Notes under the pieces: generated by a model | What the model saw: only the letters and a program-made list of their open reading frames with translations | What the model was told of the DNA's origin: nothing | Database searches by the model: none | Position numbers and translations under genes: made by a program | Shown here: one piece after another, positions 10,993 to 21,373 of the stretch | How positions within the stretch are numbered: the stretch's first letter is position 1 | How the letters are laid out: the number at the start of each line of letters is the position of its first letter | Source of the DNA: Owenia fusiformis | Lineage: Eukaryota; Annelida; Polychaeta; Sabellida; Oweniidae | Length of the DNA stretch: 64,000 nucleotides | NCBI GenBank assembly: GCA_903813345.2 | Contig: CAIIXF020000012.1 | Coordinates: 3,267,318-3,331,317, forward strand | Direction: 5' to 3'

Positions 10993-11010
10993 ATCCCGGA
11001 CGAGCCCCCA
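10993..11010 (-). other. Primer binding site for tRNA-Pro
   Basis: Read on the - strand this is TGGGGGCTCGTCCGGGAT, five bases inside the 5' LTR. It is the 18-nt sequence known as the tRNA-Pro primer site of murine leukaemia-type retroviruses, complementary to a tRNA ending ACGAGCCCCCA. The match to that motif is exact over 18 nt from memory. Confidence 0.92.
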
Positions 11011-11015
11011 ATTTC

Positions 11016-11889
11016 TGTTACGTTCGAAAATAACAGAAAGTAAAAACAGCAATTAAAATATGATAACAATATATTTATATTTTGAAAACTAAATAATATA
11101 ACAATAATATAAAGGAGGTTTAATACTTAAGTGATGTCCAATCAAAGATACGGCTTATTCTTGATGTCGAAAAATGTCGTTGACGATCCTTGGGAATGTT
11201 CCAGATCACGAAATGTTTCAATAATCGTTCATAGTTCTCCAATGTTTGTAATAATCCAATAATGTTTGTTGTAATCCTATAATGTTCGTATCCAATAATG
11301 TTTGATGATAATCCACAAATGTTTGATGATAATCCACAAATGTTTATGATAATCCACGAATGTATATGATAATCCGTATATAGTGAGTGTTGTAATATAT
11401 GTCCATATAAAGTCCTCAGGTTGTATGTTTGCACTGTTATAAATGTTCCCAAAGTAGGTGTCTGTAATTTTCTGCTAAGAAGATGTCCTTTTGATCAACT
11501 TTGAAATTCTGCTTTATTTAGTTCCTTTGAGATGTCCAGTTATGATTACTTAATTATCTGCTAATGAGAGTCACTGTGCTGTTCTTTTTATAATGTGAAA
11601 GAATTATCCAGAAATGAATCTTCTGGAACTACATCTTGATTGGACATCTTTAGTGACATGATTCAATCTGATTAAATGTTTACTAGTTTCCGAATATTCT
11701 AGAAGGTCAAGAGTTAATGAGTCATTCAGTTCAGTTTTGTTTACAAGATACAGTGTATAATGTCATTGTGACCTTGACCCAAGATCTCCAATAAAGAATA
11801 GCTCAACATATACAGCAAACATACATTACAAATTAAACTATAGGTGAATATAGTAGAATATAATATACATGTAGCTCACTACTGTAACA
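11016..11889 (-). repeat. 5' LTR (874 bp), with promoter and poly(A) motifs
   Basis: Identical by eye to 4295-5168. On the - strand TATAAAAAG lies at 11592-11584 and AATAAA at 11518-11513, about 70 nt downstream. Transcription would start near 11560 and read left into the gag ORF. The fit is by motif and spacing only. Confidence 0.95.
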
Positions 11890-12312
11890 GAAGACACTCT
11901 AGTTTTGTTTTCCTACAAGTTTCAGGAAACAAGTTCAAACGCTGTAAGCAAATATTTTTTATACTTTTTAAGATAAAGTATCTATCTTTGACAAATAAAA
12001 CCATTACTTGCTTTTGCATCCTGATATCTAGAATTTTGAATTAAATACTTTGAGATCAACATTTGGAAAAACGAAGAAAATGGTGTTGGGGGGGGGGGGG
12101 GGTAAAGGATGATTTTATAAGTGAGGAGTGTTTTCTAAATATTCAAGTGAAACACAAATCAACATTCTTAATACTGTTACGTCACATTATTCATTAGAAA
12201 AACAACAGAATAGTAGGCAATTTATGAGTATATCACGTGAATTTCTTCTCTGCTTTCTACTTGTTCATAATATTACTTAATGTAATAGTCACAACTATTG
12301 TCGCATAAGGTT
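11890..12312. other. Intergenic DNA with target duplication and a G13-class homopolymer
   Basis: It begins with the right copy of the GAAG target duplication. A run of G near 12087-12102 is the only other notable feature. No gene was recognised. Confidence 0.6.
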
Positions 12313-12645
12313 TTAGAAATATTCTCCCTCATGTTTAATGCACAGTCGCTTGCATTCAACCTATTGACGATACAGTCCTCTGAAGCCATCTGGAAAACTT
12401 GTTTGAACGGGGCCATCTGGACCCGCATCTGGACTGCAGTCGAAAGTTGTTTCATTGTTCCACAAAGTGCACTTCATAATTGATCCTTCGTCCTAGTGAA
12501 AACAGCAAAATCAAGGATTGTCTCAACTGGATAGTATGTAACTTGGGGCACCTTTGCCATCTATTTTAATTGCCGATTATTTGTGATGGTTTCCTGCACA
12601 ATATTAGCAATGTGATCGGCTGCATTATCCTGATGGAAAAATTTA
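12313..12645 (-). pseudogene. Fossil mariner/Tc1-type transposase fragment
   Basis: Translating the - strand across frameshifts gives FHQDNAADHIANIVQET near 12625-12643, which resembles the second catalytic Asp block (FQQDGAxPHTA). It ends in CKRLCIKHEGEYF followed by a stop at 12315-12313, the usual C-terminal pattern of these transposases. Several frame changes and stops lie between, so it is dead. No terminal repeats could be assigned. Confidence 0.6.
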
Positions 12646-14999
12646 GAGTTTAGCTGAATGGTTAAGTTTTAATCAACTTAGCATAGCATTATTTTTTGTT
12701 GATTTTCTGGCCCACTGGTAAAGCATTGACTAGCAGGATTTCAGAAATGTTCATGAAAACAATGAACATCAATTTCCCCTCAGAACATTTGTAATTTAAA
12801 TAAGAACAAATAAAAATAGAGATCCTTCATTTGCACATATTGATAGATTTTCTGTAATGGTAAATTGTGTGACGTAAAAAGTGCCCCGCCTACCCAAAAG
12901 TCAAGTTACCATAGTAACCATTATTTTTGACCAATCAAATAAGAGATGCTGATATTTTTAGAATCAATCAGAAAGTATTTTTTATACATTGTGTGTAAAT
13001 CTCATGAGAGAATATCAAAAATCTTTGAAATTAGAGCATTTTTCCGTGAACTTATTGAACGACCTGGTATTTAATAATTAGCTTACTGTTATCAATTGAC
13101 TTCGTGTAGTCCCATATGCTGAAGTGTGTATAAAGGACAAAAATGTACAAATTATTTTGTCATAAATTTTGTTATCTTTTCAATAAATTAATTATGGTTT
13201 AAATATGATTAAATATGCTTTATTTACTATCTGTTTTTAGAAGAGGGGAACCGCAATATTTAGATATAAATCTAGCTTCAAGTAAGATGAAGCCTTTTAT
13301 TTGTCGACATCGACACACCCCATCATTGTTGCTGATGATTTGTCAAGGTCATTTATTAAGATGTAAGTACATTGTCAGGCGCTATTCAAAAACTATATGA
13401 TGAAAATCATGTTCATTGTTGGTATTTGTAAGTGTCAGATTTGTTCAAAAGAGGAGGTCGTTTAAGCCAATCTTGACATGTACAAGGGAGTCCTCAATGC
13501 ATAAATGTGTTAATGTATGCGCACCATATAACTGCTTGATAAGCAAAAACACTTTGAGATAGTGTCAGATGTATGTACAGGGTGATTCAAAAATATGCAC
13601 TCAGCCTAACCTAAAGCACCATTCCATAGCAGAATGTTACTTAATGGAGTAAGCATCAATCAAGATTGTGGGCTTTGTGGGCAAATTTTTGGAATCTGAA
13701 AAGCCATGCAAAGTAATAAGGTTTCAATTAAAAACAAGCTCAGATAAATGCTAAATTTTAAATTTTTAGAGGAATTGGCTTCGCTGATGATACCACTTCA
13801 AATGGATTATGATACTGACCCAAAACTAATATTAACAATTTATGAAACTAAGGCAATAAAGATTTATAATGAACTTTTTGTGCCATCCCCGGTTGAGTTA
13901 GTTTTATCTTTGCCACAAATGTAATTTGGGTTTGCATTAGCCAAAGTGAAACTATTTTAAATTTTTCAAATTTCGGAGATGTTTGAAAATTTCATTGTCG
14001 TTGTTTACAACTTGGACTTTTTCAGTTTGCACGACAAAATATTTGAAATCCAATTTTTACTTGGTTTAGTAGAGTAAAACGTTTATCAATATTAAACTCC
14101 AGTTAGCATCCAATCCTGCTATGAACCAGTGCAATGGTCACATTTCTCAAAGAAACCAGGAAGGTATATTTCATTAGAAAAATTTTCCTCGTTTCCTCAT
14201 CGAGGGAATTGATTTATGAATATCCGGCCAGCTATTGCAGAACCGGTGTAAAAGGGTAGGAGGTCCTCTCAAATTATGATCCTACTCTCCATTGATTTAT
14301 ATGGTGACCTAAATACAACTTTTCCCCTTATTATCTTATACACAATCAGGGCCAATAAGGGCCGTTTAGAAAGGGGACCATAATTTCTTTCACACCGGAA
14401 CTTACGAACTACATACTTGCCGAATATTTTGTTGCGATTTGAGGGGTGAAAGCACCCTATCTTCGTTTCCAGAGTTCCTCCCCAGTGCTATACCTGACTT
14501 GTACAAGTACAGGTTTGCGTATATGTATTCCAAATAACTTATATCGAAAGCTCTCTACAGACCGTTCTGACCCATTATATCCACTATCTTGATGATTACT
14601 GAGAAAACGTAAGTGCCTGTTATGTGGACATTGGTATATGTAAATTTCTTCAAAAAAGGTTCTGAATTCTTCTGAAGCACCATGTACATTCTGGTAACTC
14701 AAATGTCAGAGCGTTTTTGCTTTGAACAGTAAATTAAAGTACACAATGGGAGATTAAAAAATCTAAATTAACAATCTGAATAGCGAGAGAATCATTTAAT
14801 AATTTGATTTTTAGAACATTTCCGTGGAATATGTACGAAGAGATATTATGTGCAGTTACTGATATGTTGTCATCGAACTTTTAAAAATGCTATTGTCGTA
14901 GTCTGGTGCCTGGCTTGTTAACTGTCTAGAATATAGTTCTTCAGTTTACATGAAATTATCCAGATTGAAGGAAAAGCACTGTACATGTGAAACTTGCTT
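12646..14999. other. Intergenic DNA without recognised gene
   Basis: Small ORFs only, none with a recognisable motif. A mariner-like end (CAGGGTGATTCAAAAA, from 13578, preceded by TA) stands alone. A weak inverted repeat (GAACCGGTGT ... ACACCGGAAC, about 14238-14400) may be a small MITE. Confidence 0.5.
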
Positions 15000-16669
15000 T
15001 GATTTTTGGGTATGCTGGGTAATTTTCAAAGTCGCTGTTTTGAATTTTAAGTGCAATATTTGTTATCTTGTGACTTGTTTTAAATTTAAGAACAAGTAAG
15101 GTTATCTTAGAGGTCATTTAGAGGTACAACTGTATTCTCAGTATTAATTGCCATGGGGGTTTTCCTACTTCAAATAAAGGGTCCTGACAAATTATTTGTT
15201 TGTTTCTATTCCAAAACCAATTCACTGATCATACCTTACTTTCTTCCAAAGCAATTTTGTGTGCTGGTCCTGCCATTGTCCATTATTATTAGATATTAGA
15301 GGAACTTTTGTTCGTATAATGTGGTTTTGCACACTTAGTTTTGTTATCCATGGTTGCTATTAAGTTTTCAAAATTCGGGCCCAATTTTTGGGTTTTAGGA
15401 GCCCAATTTTTTTTACGCGGAAACTGTTTGGAAGAACAGACGTCCTACGATTTTGGAGCTTAAATTTCGCAGAATGATCAGTCGTTAAAAATCATGACTT
15501 GACTTTACAAATACTTATAAAATATAAATTCAGAATACATTTTTCAAAGTGTGCTCGTAATATATCCGAAAATGAAATAATGCATCCAAAATGAAACGTA
15601 TGTAACATATGACAGTCTAGTCAGGCAGATCTACATTTGCCATGCAAAATGTGTGCAAAAGTACCCCGGTCCGCATATGTTTTAAAAATAAAAAAATGAA
15701 ATATATAACTTTCTGTGGTTGCCTCTCCACAGCGCTGCCGCTTGTGTCATTAATAAACTTGACGCCAAATTAATATATGTAAAGGTAAAGAGGTACATGT
15801 AGCATCAATGGCATAGGTTATCAATAAGAACCTTTTTTATACGAAACACTATTTATCAAGACAAAGGTAACAAAGGTAACGTTAACATTTATCTCAAATT
15901 GCATATGTATATTTTACACAGTGTCGATCCTGAATATAGGTTGATTCTACATTGCTTACGTTCAACACTTCTTTCTAATTAGTGAAATCTTGATACATGT
16001 CACATGGTGATTTTATGGAATTTCTTATCACTCTCCACCACACGTAGATCGGAGTGGTTTACAACAAAGGAATAACTTAGACGGTTATCTGATGGAGAAC
16101 ATTAATAACCCAAAGAGTTAACGTAAGTCGACAATTGTTACTTTAGATATAAGGTTGTATATAACTATGAACGTATTTTCACTTCTTTTCAAAGCCCCAA
16201 TACTGCATGCTGCTGCGTATCATTTTTACTTTCACATTTGAAATGAAATTGAACGTGTATTTTTTCTACTTAGTAAATGTAATCAAATTGATGATATTCC
16301 TCAAAAGTTTATTTTTAACGTTTTTTTAATAATCATTTATTTCATTTTTTTTTATTTTTCCAAGTCATTGATATTTATATTCATCGTTTAATTCTCTGAA
16401 AATCTTTGAATGACCGCTATGCAGTGTGACGAGTCTGTAGTATTTTTCATCTTTGCTAACTCAACAACTGCTCCTTGACCAAGGTAAATCGGGAAATTAA
16501 CCATGGATTAATAATCAATTTTCAAAATGACAAAAGTTATGTAACTCACACATCTTAGCTTTTTATCTAGTTTATTTAAGATAAGAAATTAAATAACCTA
16601 TATCACTATTACATAACGTACTTTTAGACTCATCCATAAAATTGGAAACAACTTTTACTTTTGTTTCAG

Positions 16670-16698
16670 ATTCCTAAACTACATCATTAGAAAAACAG
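16670..16698 (+). other. Candidate micro-exon, copy 1
   Basis: 29 nt bounded by TTTGTTTCAG before and CAGGTATGTA after, so both splice signals are strong. The duplicated segment has a matching 28-nt unit at 20241-20268. It could be a 5' non-coding exon of the downstream transporter or a relic. No coding role is apparent, and the length difference argues against conserved coding. Confidence 0.3.
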
Positions 16699-18075
16699 GT
16701 ATGTATTGTTTTTTACAAATTTTTGTTTCGCTAAATATAATAGGATTTTATTAGTACTGATGCCCAAATGAAACCTCTGTGTAGATCTATAAGGGGCAAC
16801 AAAAACTGATGATCTTTTGAAAAGTGTCACAATGTTTGCTTTCATCACAATGGTTCATGCAATGACTCTTATAAGTCTCACAGTTCATATCTCACAATAG
16901 GCCTATTACCTTGATTTTCTCAATCATTTTCCACTAATTCTGTAAATTTTGATATCCCATTTTCAGTTATACTTATTGATAGTTCAGATACTCGAGTATC
17001 TCAATTTATTGGCCCCAGGGAATAATTTTAGTATTGCAAGAGAAAAATAGATACTTTTTGAAGATGTTGTTTTGTATTGTATTTAAAGTTCATGTCATTC
17101 TTACATATACTTTTGACAGTTTGGGTCACGTGTACTCTACCTTTATCAGTCTTGAAATGACATTGAGAAGATCTATATTTTGTATCATGTTATTGGATAT
17201 AACCTTCGTATAGAAGTATCTTATGGGTCGTCTTGCAATCGGAAAATATCTGTTCTCCGATTACTTATGAAATAATAGATTAGAGCCGAAATCTGGTTTA
17301 GTTTTGGTCATGTTGGGTAATTTACAACGTGGTCATTTTGAGTGTTTTTTCATCACTTGTTTAATACACAAGTTTACTAAAATTATAAATAAGGTTATCT
17401 TAGAGGTTGATTAAAGGTGCAACTGTAACCCAATCAGTATTGATTTAAAAGTTGGGGGTTTTCCTACTTTAAATAAAGGGCCTGACAAATTAAATGTTTG
17501 TTTCTCTTGGTCCCCTTGACCATTCCAAAACCACTTAACTGATCATACATCACTTGTCATTTTAGGATTTAATCTACGTAAAGTGTTTTTTATGTCACCA
17601 CCAGAAGTGGGGACATATTGCCATAGTCTCAACGTTTTTTGAAAATTGTTCAGCGGTTGATGTTCGACGACGTTCTTCGGTCTGTCAAAACCGATGGTAC
17701 TACTATTCGCTCATATGTTTTGTTGCTTTGAAAATTGTTTTAATTACGTACGGTCATTTTATGTTCATCCGTACCATCTATTTGTCTCGTAATAGCTGTT
17801 TTCACATTTACGTTATGGGTATAATTATTGTTCGCTGTCTTTTTTACAACGGGTCCTTACATTTGTTTATTCATAACTTTTGGAAAAAACTTGAAGGTTT
17901 TCTGTAATGCTATAACTTATGCTTTTACAGTCTACTATGTTAGCACATTTACCCTGGGTTCTTTTTCATTTTTTGTGCAAATTTTGGAGGTTGACGTTTT
18001 ACAAATTGATACACTTTTGTAACATATGTAAGCAAGCATTGACAATTGTTTACAAAATTCTATAAAACAGATATA

Positions 18076-18147
18076 CATGGTGGGCCAAGAAAACACCACA
18101 TTTTTTAAAAAAGGCAATATTTAAAAAGGCGTTTTTGGACCATCCTG
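18076..18147. mobile_element. 72-bp internally deleted mariner-like MITE
   Basis: The ends CATGGTGGGCCAAGAAAAC and CGTTTTTGGACCATCCTG are imperfect inverted repeats flanked by TA on both sides. They resemble the ends of the TA-inserting elements elsewhere in the window (31617, 37929). Confidence 0.5.
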
Positions 18148-18454
18148 TATAATTTGATTAAGTTGAAGAAGAAAGGATGATGGTATTTAGTTTTCTGCCC
18201 TCTAAATGTAGCATGATATTTTTACTAATAAATATCTAATCAGTATTTATATATAGATTATAGATTGCTTTAGGAGAAAATAATTAATAAGTTCAAGAAC
18301 CCATAAGTAAATGCCAAGGTAAAAATGGACCAATACCATGGCTTATCAATAAGAACTTTTCACGAGAAATGTTATAGGATTTATCAGATACAAATGTAAC
18401 ACTAACATTTATCTCAAAAGCGCATGTACATTTTATGTACTCTCTCGTCCAAAG

Positions 18455-19660
18455 AAATCTGTCCAAATAATTTTTGATAATGATTACCATTCAATTGCAC
18501 AACTTCAGGGTTTGATGCCCAAAGATGTGTGTAGAATTTGGATAAAATATATGGAACATTGAAAAAACTAGAAATCGGTTTCCATAGTGACGCCACAAAT
18601 CGCTACTTTTTGCTTATTAAATTGAATTATTTTCTCATCTCACTTAGTATATCAAACATTAATTAAACTTGCTAATCCAAAATATTGTTACAAGTATTAG
18701 GCATCATTTGCCAAAATGCCAAAATTGACAAATAATAGTCTTTCACACTTATTGTTCCAATCAGAGTCTTTTCAAGTAAACCACTGGGTATCAAATGAGG
18801 ACGTCCACATCCTTTGCGTCTTAACAATCCATTACATTACTAGAATTGGTGCTTAACTAATATCCCTACTAATTATTTACATTTAGCTAGATCAGGGACT
18901 TCACGCTTAGACACTTTATTTATATCTCCATAATTTAATACCATATTTTATATTATATACAGTGTATATCTATATTTGAGCCTGGCCATAGGAAACCCGG
19001 TCTTATCACAAAAATTAAAATTGTGCTACAGAGCCAAAAATGTGTCCACGATTAAGAGGAAAATGTGCTAAATTCAGATCCGACTTTTTGGTCTATATAT
19101 TCAAGAAAAAATTGTTAGGACATAAGTCATGGCTCAATTGAAAGGTTTCTGGGTGCTTTTTAAGATAAACAAAAAATAAGAATATTGAAAATATCTGTGA
19201 TAAGACCCCTTTTCCTGTGGCCTGGCTCATTTTATTATTACTCAAAATGGTATAAGACATTACTGCATTACACTATCTGTATAAGATCACTCAACCCACA
19301 TATCTACAGAATTAGCCATAAAGTAAAAAGAATTGGAGGTTAAAATGTTGCAAGTTGTGGTTGGAAGTTGCCAGCTACAGTTAAATAGTACAGCTATTGT
19401 TATGGAAGCTCTGCTGGTGCATTTTTGGAAATATTAGAAGACCGGGTTTTGATAACTTAATCTATTTTTGCAAAAACGAGGAAAATTTCCAAAAAGTCGC
19501 AGCAGTGAATTTGTGCGGCCACTATGATTACTTATCTCTTATTTTTTCAATATTCCATAATATTTTATCCAAATTTTACACACATCTTTGGTCGTATAGA
19601 AAGTATTAAATTGTATGGCTTCCATTATCAAAATATGAGTATTTCATGACGACACACATA
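18455..19660. mobile_element. Inverted-repeat element in the second duplicon
   Basis: The left arm, about 18465-18605, and right arm, about 19490-19650, are diverged reverse complements sharing AAAGATGTGTGTA and TTTGGATAAAATAT. Inside is a second inverted pair at 18972-19008 and 19199-19235 (GGTCTTATCAC core, with GGCCATAGGAAA and TTTCCTGTGGCC). No transposase is recognisable. The element interrupts the collinearity of the segmental duplication, so it inserted after that event. Confidence 0.6.
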
Positions 19661-20240
19661 TTTTTTGACATGAGAATACTGTTCTGAATAATCGTTGATT
19701 TAGAATATTATTCAGTAGAATAGTGCGTTTCTATGTGGTCAAAAGCAAAAAATATTGTATACTACCTGACCTGAACGCTCAATGGCCTTGATTTTTTCCA
19801 GTCCATAGAATCTTATTTCACTGCAACGTCATATGATCAGTCAATTGTATATATTTGCTACCAGTAATAACAGGCATTTAAAGGTAAATGCTCTTAAACG
19901 CATACGAAAATGTCGATATGTCATTATTGTGTCTTTTCACAGAATACATATGGGAATAAGATAAATAGTTGCTTACAAGACGTCAGCATAGTGCAAAAAA
20001 TCATGGAAATATTTTTTCACTATTTCAATGGCAGAAACTATTTTTATACCATCGGCTAACCAATCAAAATCAGATAATTTGGTTGAATCATTAATTTTCA
20101 AAATGACAAAAAAACATCATGTAACTCACACATTGTAGCTTTTTATCTGACTCATTTAAGATAAGAGAATGAAGTGTGTATTGCGTAGTTTATAGATTGT
20201 TTTGAATAACAACAAAATAAACATATTTTAATTGTTTCAG

Positions 20241-20268
20241 ATTCGCAAAAACTACCACTAGAAATCAG
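20241..20268 (+). other. Candidate micro-exon, copy 2
   Basis: 28 nt between ATTGTTTCAG and CAGGTATGTT, matching the 29-nt unit at 16670. It lies 1.1 kb upstream of the SLC13 copy 1 start codon, where a 5' untranslated exon would be expected. Confidence 0.3.
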
Positions 20269-20750
20269 GTATGTTTTATGACAAAATAATCCCTTTTGGG
20301 GCATCTAAAACTAGAAAAAATATCGCAAGTTATTCTTTGCTTACATTTCATGTCATGGTACCTCTATATTCAATCATTTCTTCTCAATGCTTCGTTTTTG
20401 GATTATTTTCAATACACCTGAAAATGTGGAGCTTTTTTCAGCTTTAATATCAATCATTTCTGCATTTTAATTAGTTTGAATTAATTGTAATTACTATGAC
20501 GACATTGGGGTGTCTCAATAATGATTAATATATTACTTCTGTAAAGGAAATATTGGGTTGGTTTTTGAAGAGATTTACAAACTATTTCTGTTTTGTTGTC
20601 ACTTTAAAGTTCATGCTCTTACATACATTTTTGACAGTTTGGGTAATGTTTACCGCACTTTTATCAGTCGTGAAATGACATTAAGAAGATCTATTCTGTA
20701 TCATATCATTGGATCTAACCTTTGCATAGAACAATCGTGTTAGACGATTC

Positions 20751-21373
20751 CCAAATGTGTCATATCCCTAAAATGACACATTTTGTAAAATGGTTATTTT
20801 TATGTATATATTGGCTTTGACCGATCATGAGTTTTTTCTTGTTAAATGTCCTTGAATTTCAATCAGTTCATTTCCTGAGTTATGTCATGAAATTCTATTC
20901 CTTGGTTCATACCAATGAGGTCATCGACATTGTCACGCAGAATCAAAATGAATGGCAACAAACAGAGCGATTCATGTTTTCGTACAGTACTGATTTTTCC
21001 GTTTGAAATAGATACCATATCCAGGCCAGATAGGGCACATTTAAAAGATAACTCTCTAGTTTAAAAACTGTAAGCTGCAAACTAGACTGTCAACGACTCT
21101 TCATTTCATGTATGAGACTCTCTTTAAGATATGATTCAGTTAATAAATCTTTTTGGGTATTGCAGAGAAACAGTTGAAGGCTGAATCAAAAGAACGCGAA
21201 TCACAGTGAAGTCTACAAGCCCAACCCCAAGATAAAGAATAGTTTTCAATTTAAAATCACCAGTACATTCAGATAAAATAAAAGAAAGCCATTCATCGAC
21301 AGAGGACGAATTAGACCTCGAAACTGAAATCTTCAAGGCAGCTATATATACAGTATATCACAAGGGACACAAG
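20751..21373. other. SLC13 copy 1 upstream region
   Basis: AT-rich region leading to the start codon at 21374. A TATATATA run at about 21343-21350 is too close to the ATG to be trusted as a promoter. No clear TATA or initiator could be assigned. Confidence 0.35.

Larger units (their letters stand above)
4295..11889 (-). mobile_element. Ty3/gypsy-type LTR retrotransposon, non-autonomous, recently inserted
   Basis: A 7,595-bp element with TG...CA ends (TGTTAC/GTAACA), 4-bp target duplication GAAG, identical LTRs, a tRNA-Pro primer site next to the right LTR and a polypurine tract next to the left LTR. These fix the element's direction as right to left. One ORF (7967-10903) encodes gag, protease and an integrase that follows protease directly. 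No reverse transcriptase or RNase H motif was found by eye anywhere inside. The gag type and the protease-integrase order resemble the Gmr1-like lineage, in which integrase precedes RT (recalled family knowledge). The RT-RH part would then have been lost from the 3' half, which now holds non-coding DNA and a fold-back insertion. Confidence 0.95.
15000..20750. repeat. Diverged tandem segmental duplication upstream of SLC13 copy 1
   Basis: Three collinear block pairs are visible: about 15,000-15,240 with 17,300-17,545; about 15,785-15,930 with 18,295-18,435; and about 16,455-17,215 with 20,065-20,745. Shared words include GGTTATCTTAGAGGT, GGGGGTTTTCCTACTT, TTATCAATAAGAAC and ACATTTATCTCAAA. The offset between blocks rises from about 2.3 to 3.6 kb, largely explained by the inverted-repeat element sitting only in the second copy. 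No protein-coding gene was recognised in either copy. Confidence 0.75.

Noticed and set aside
13578-13610. Mariner-like end CAGGGTGATTCAAAAA
   Set aside because: No opposite inverted end could be found to the right, so it cannot be called an element. The fossil transposase at 12313 is on the wrong side of it.
14457-14702. 81-codon ORF on the - strand
   Set aside because: No recognisable domain, no splice partners and no codon signature. Treated as chance.
18293-18596. Small ORFs on the - strand with shared peptide SKFYTHLW also seen near 19565
   Set aside because: The shared peptide comes from the two arms of an inverted repeat, not from a protein family.
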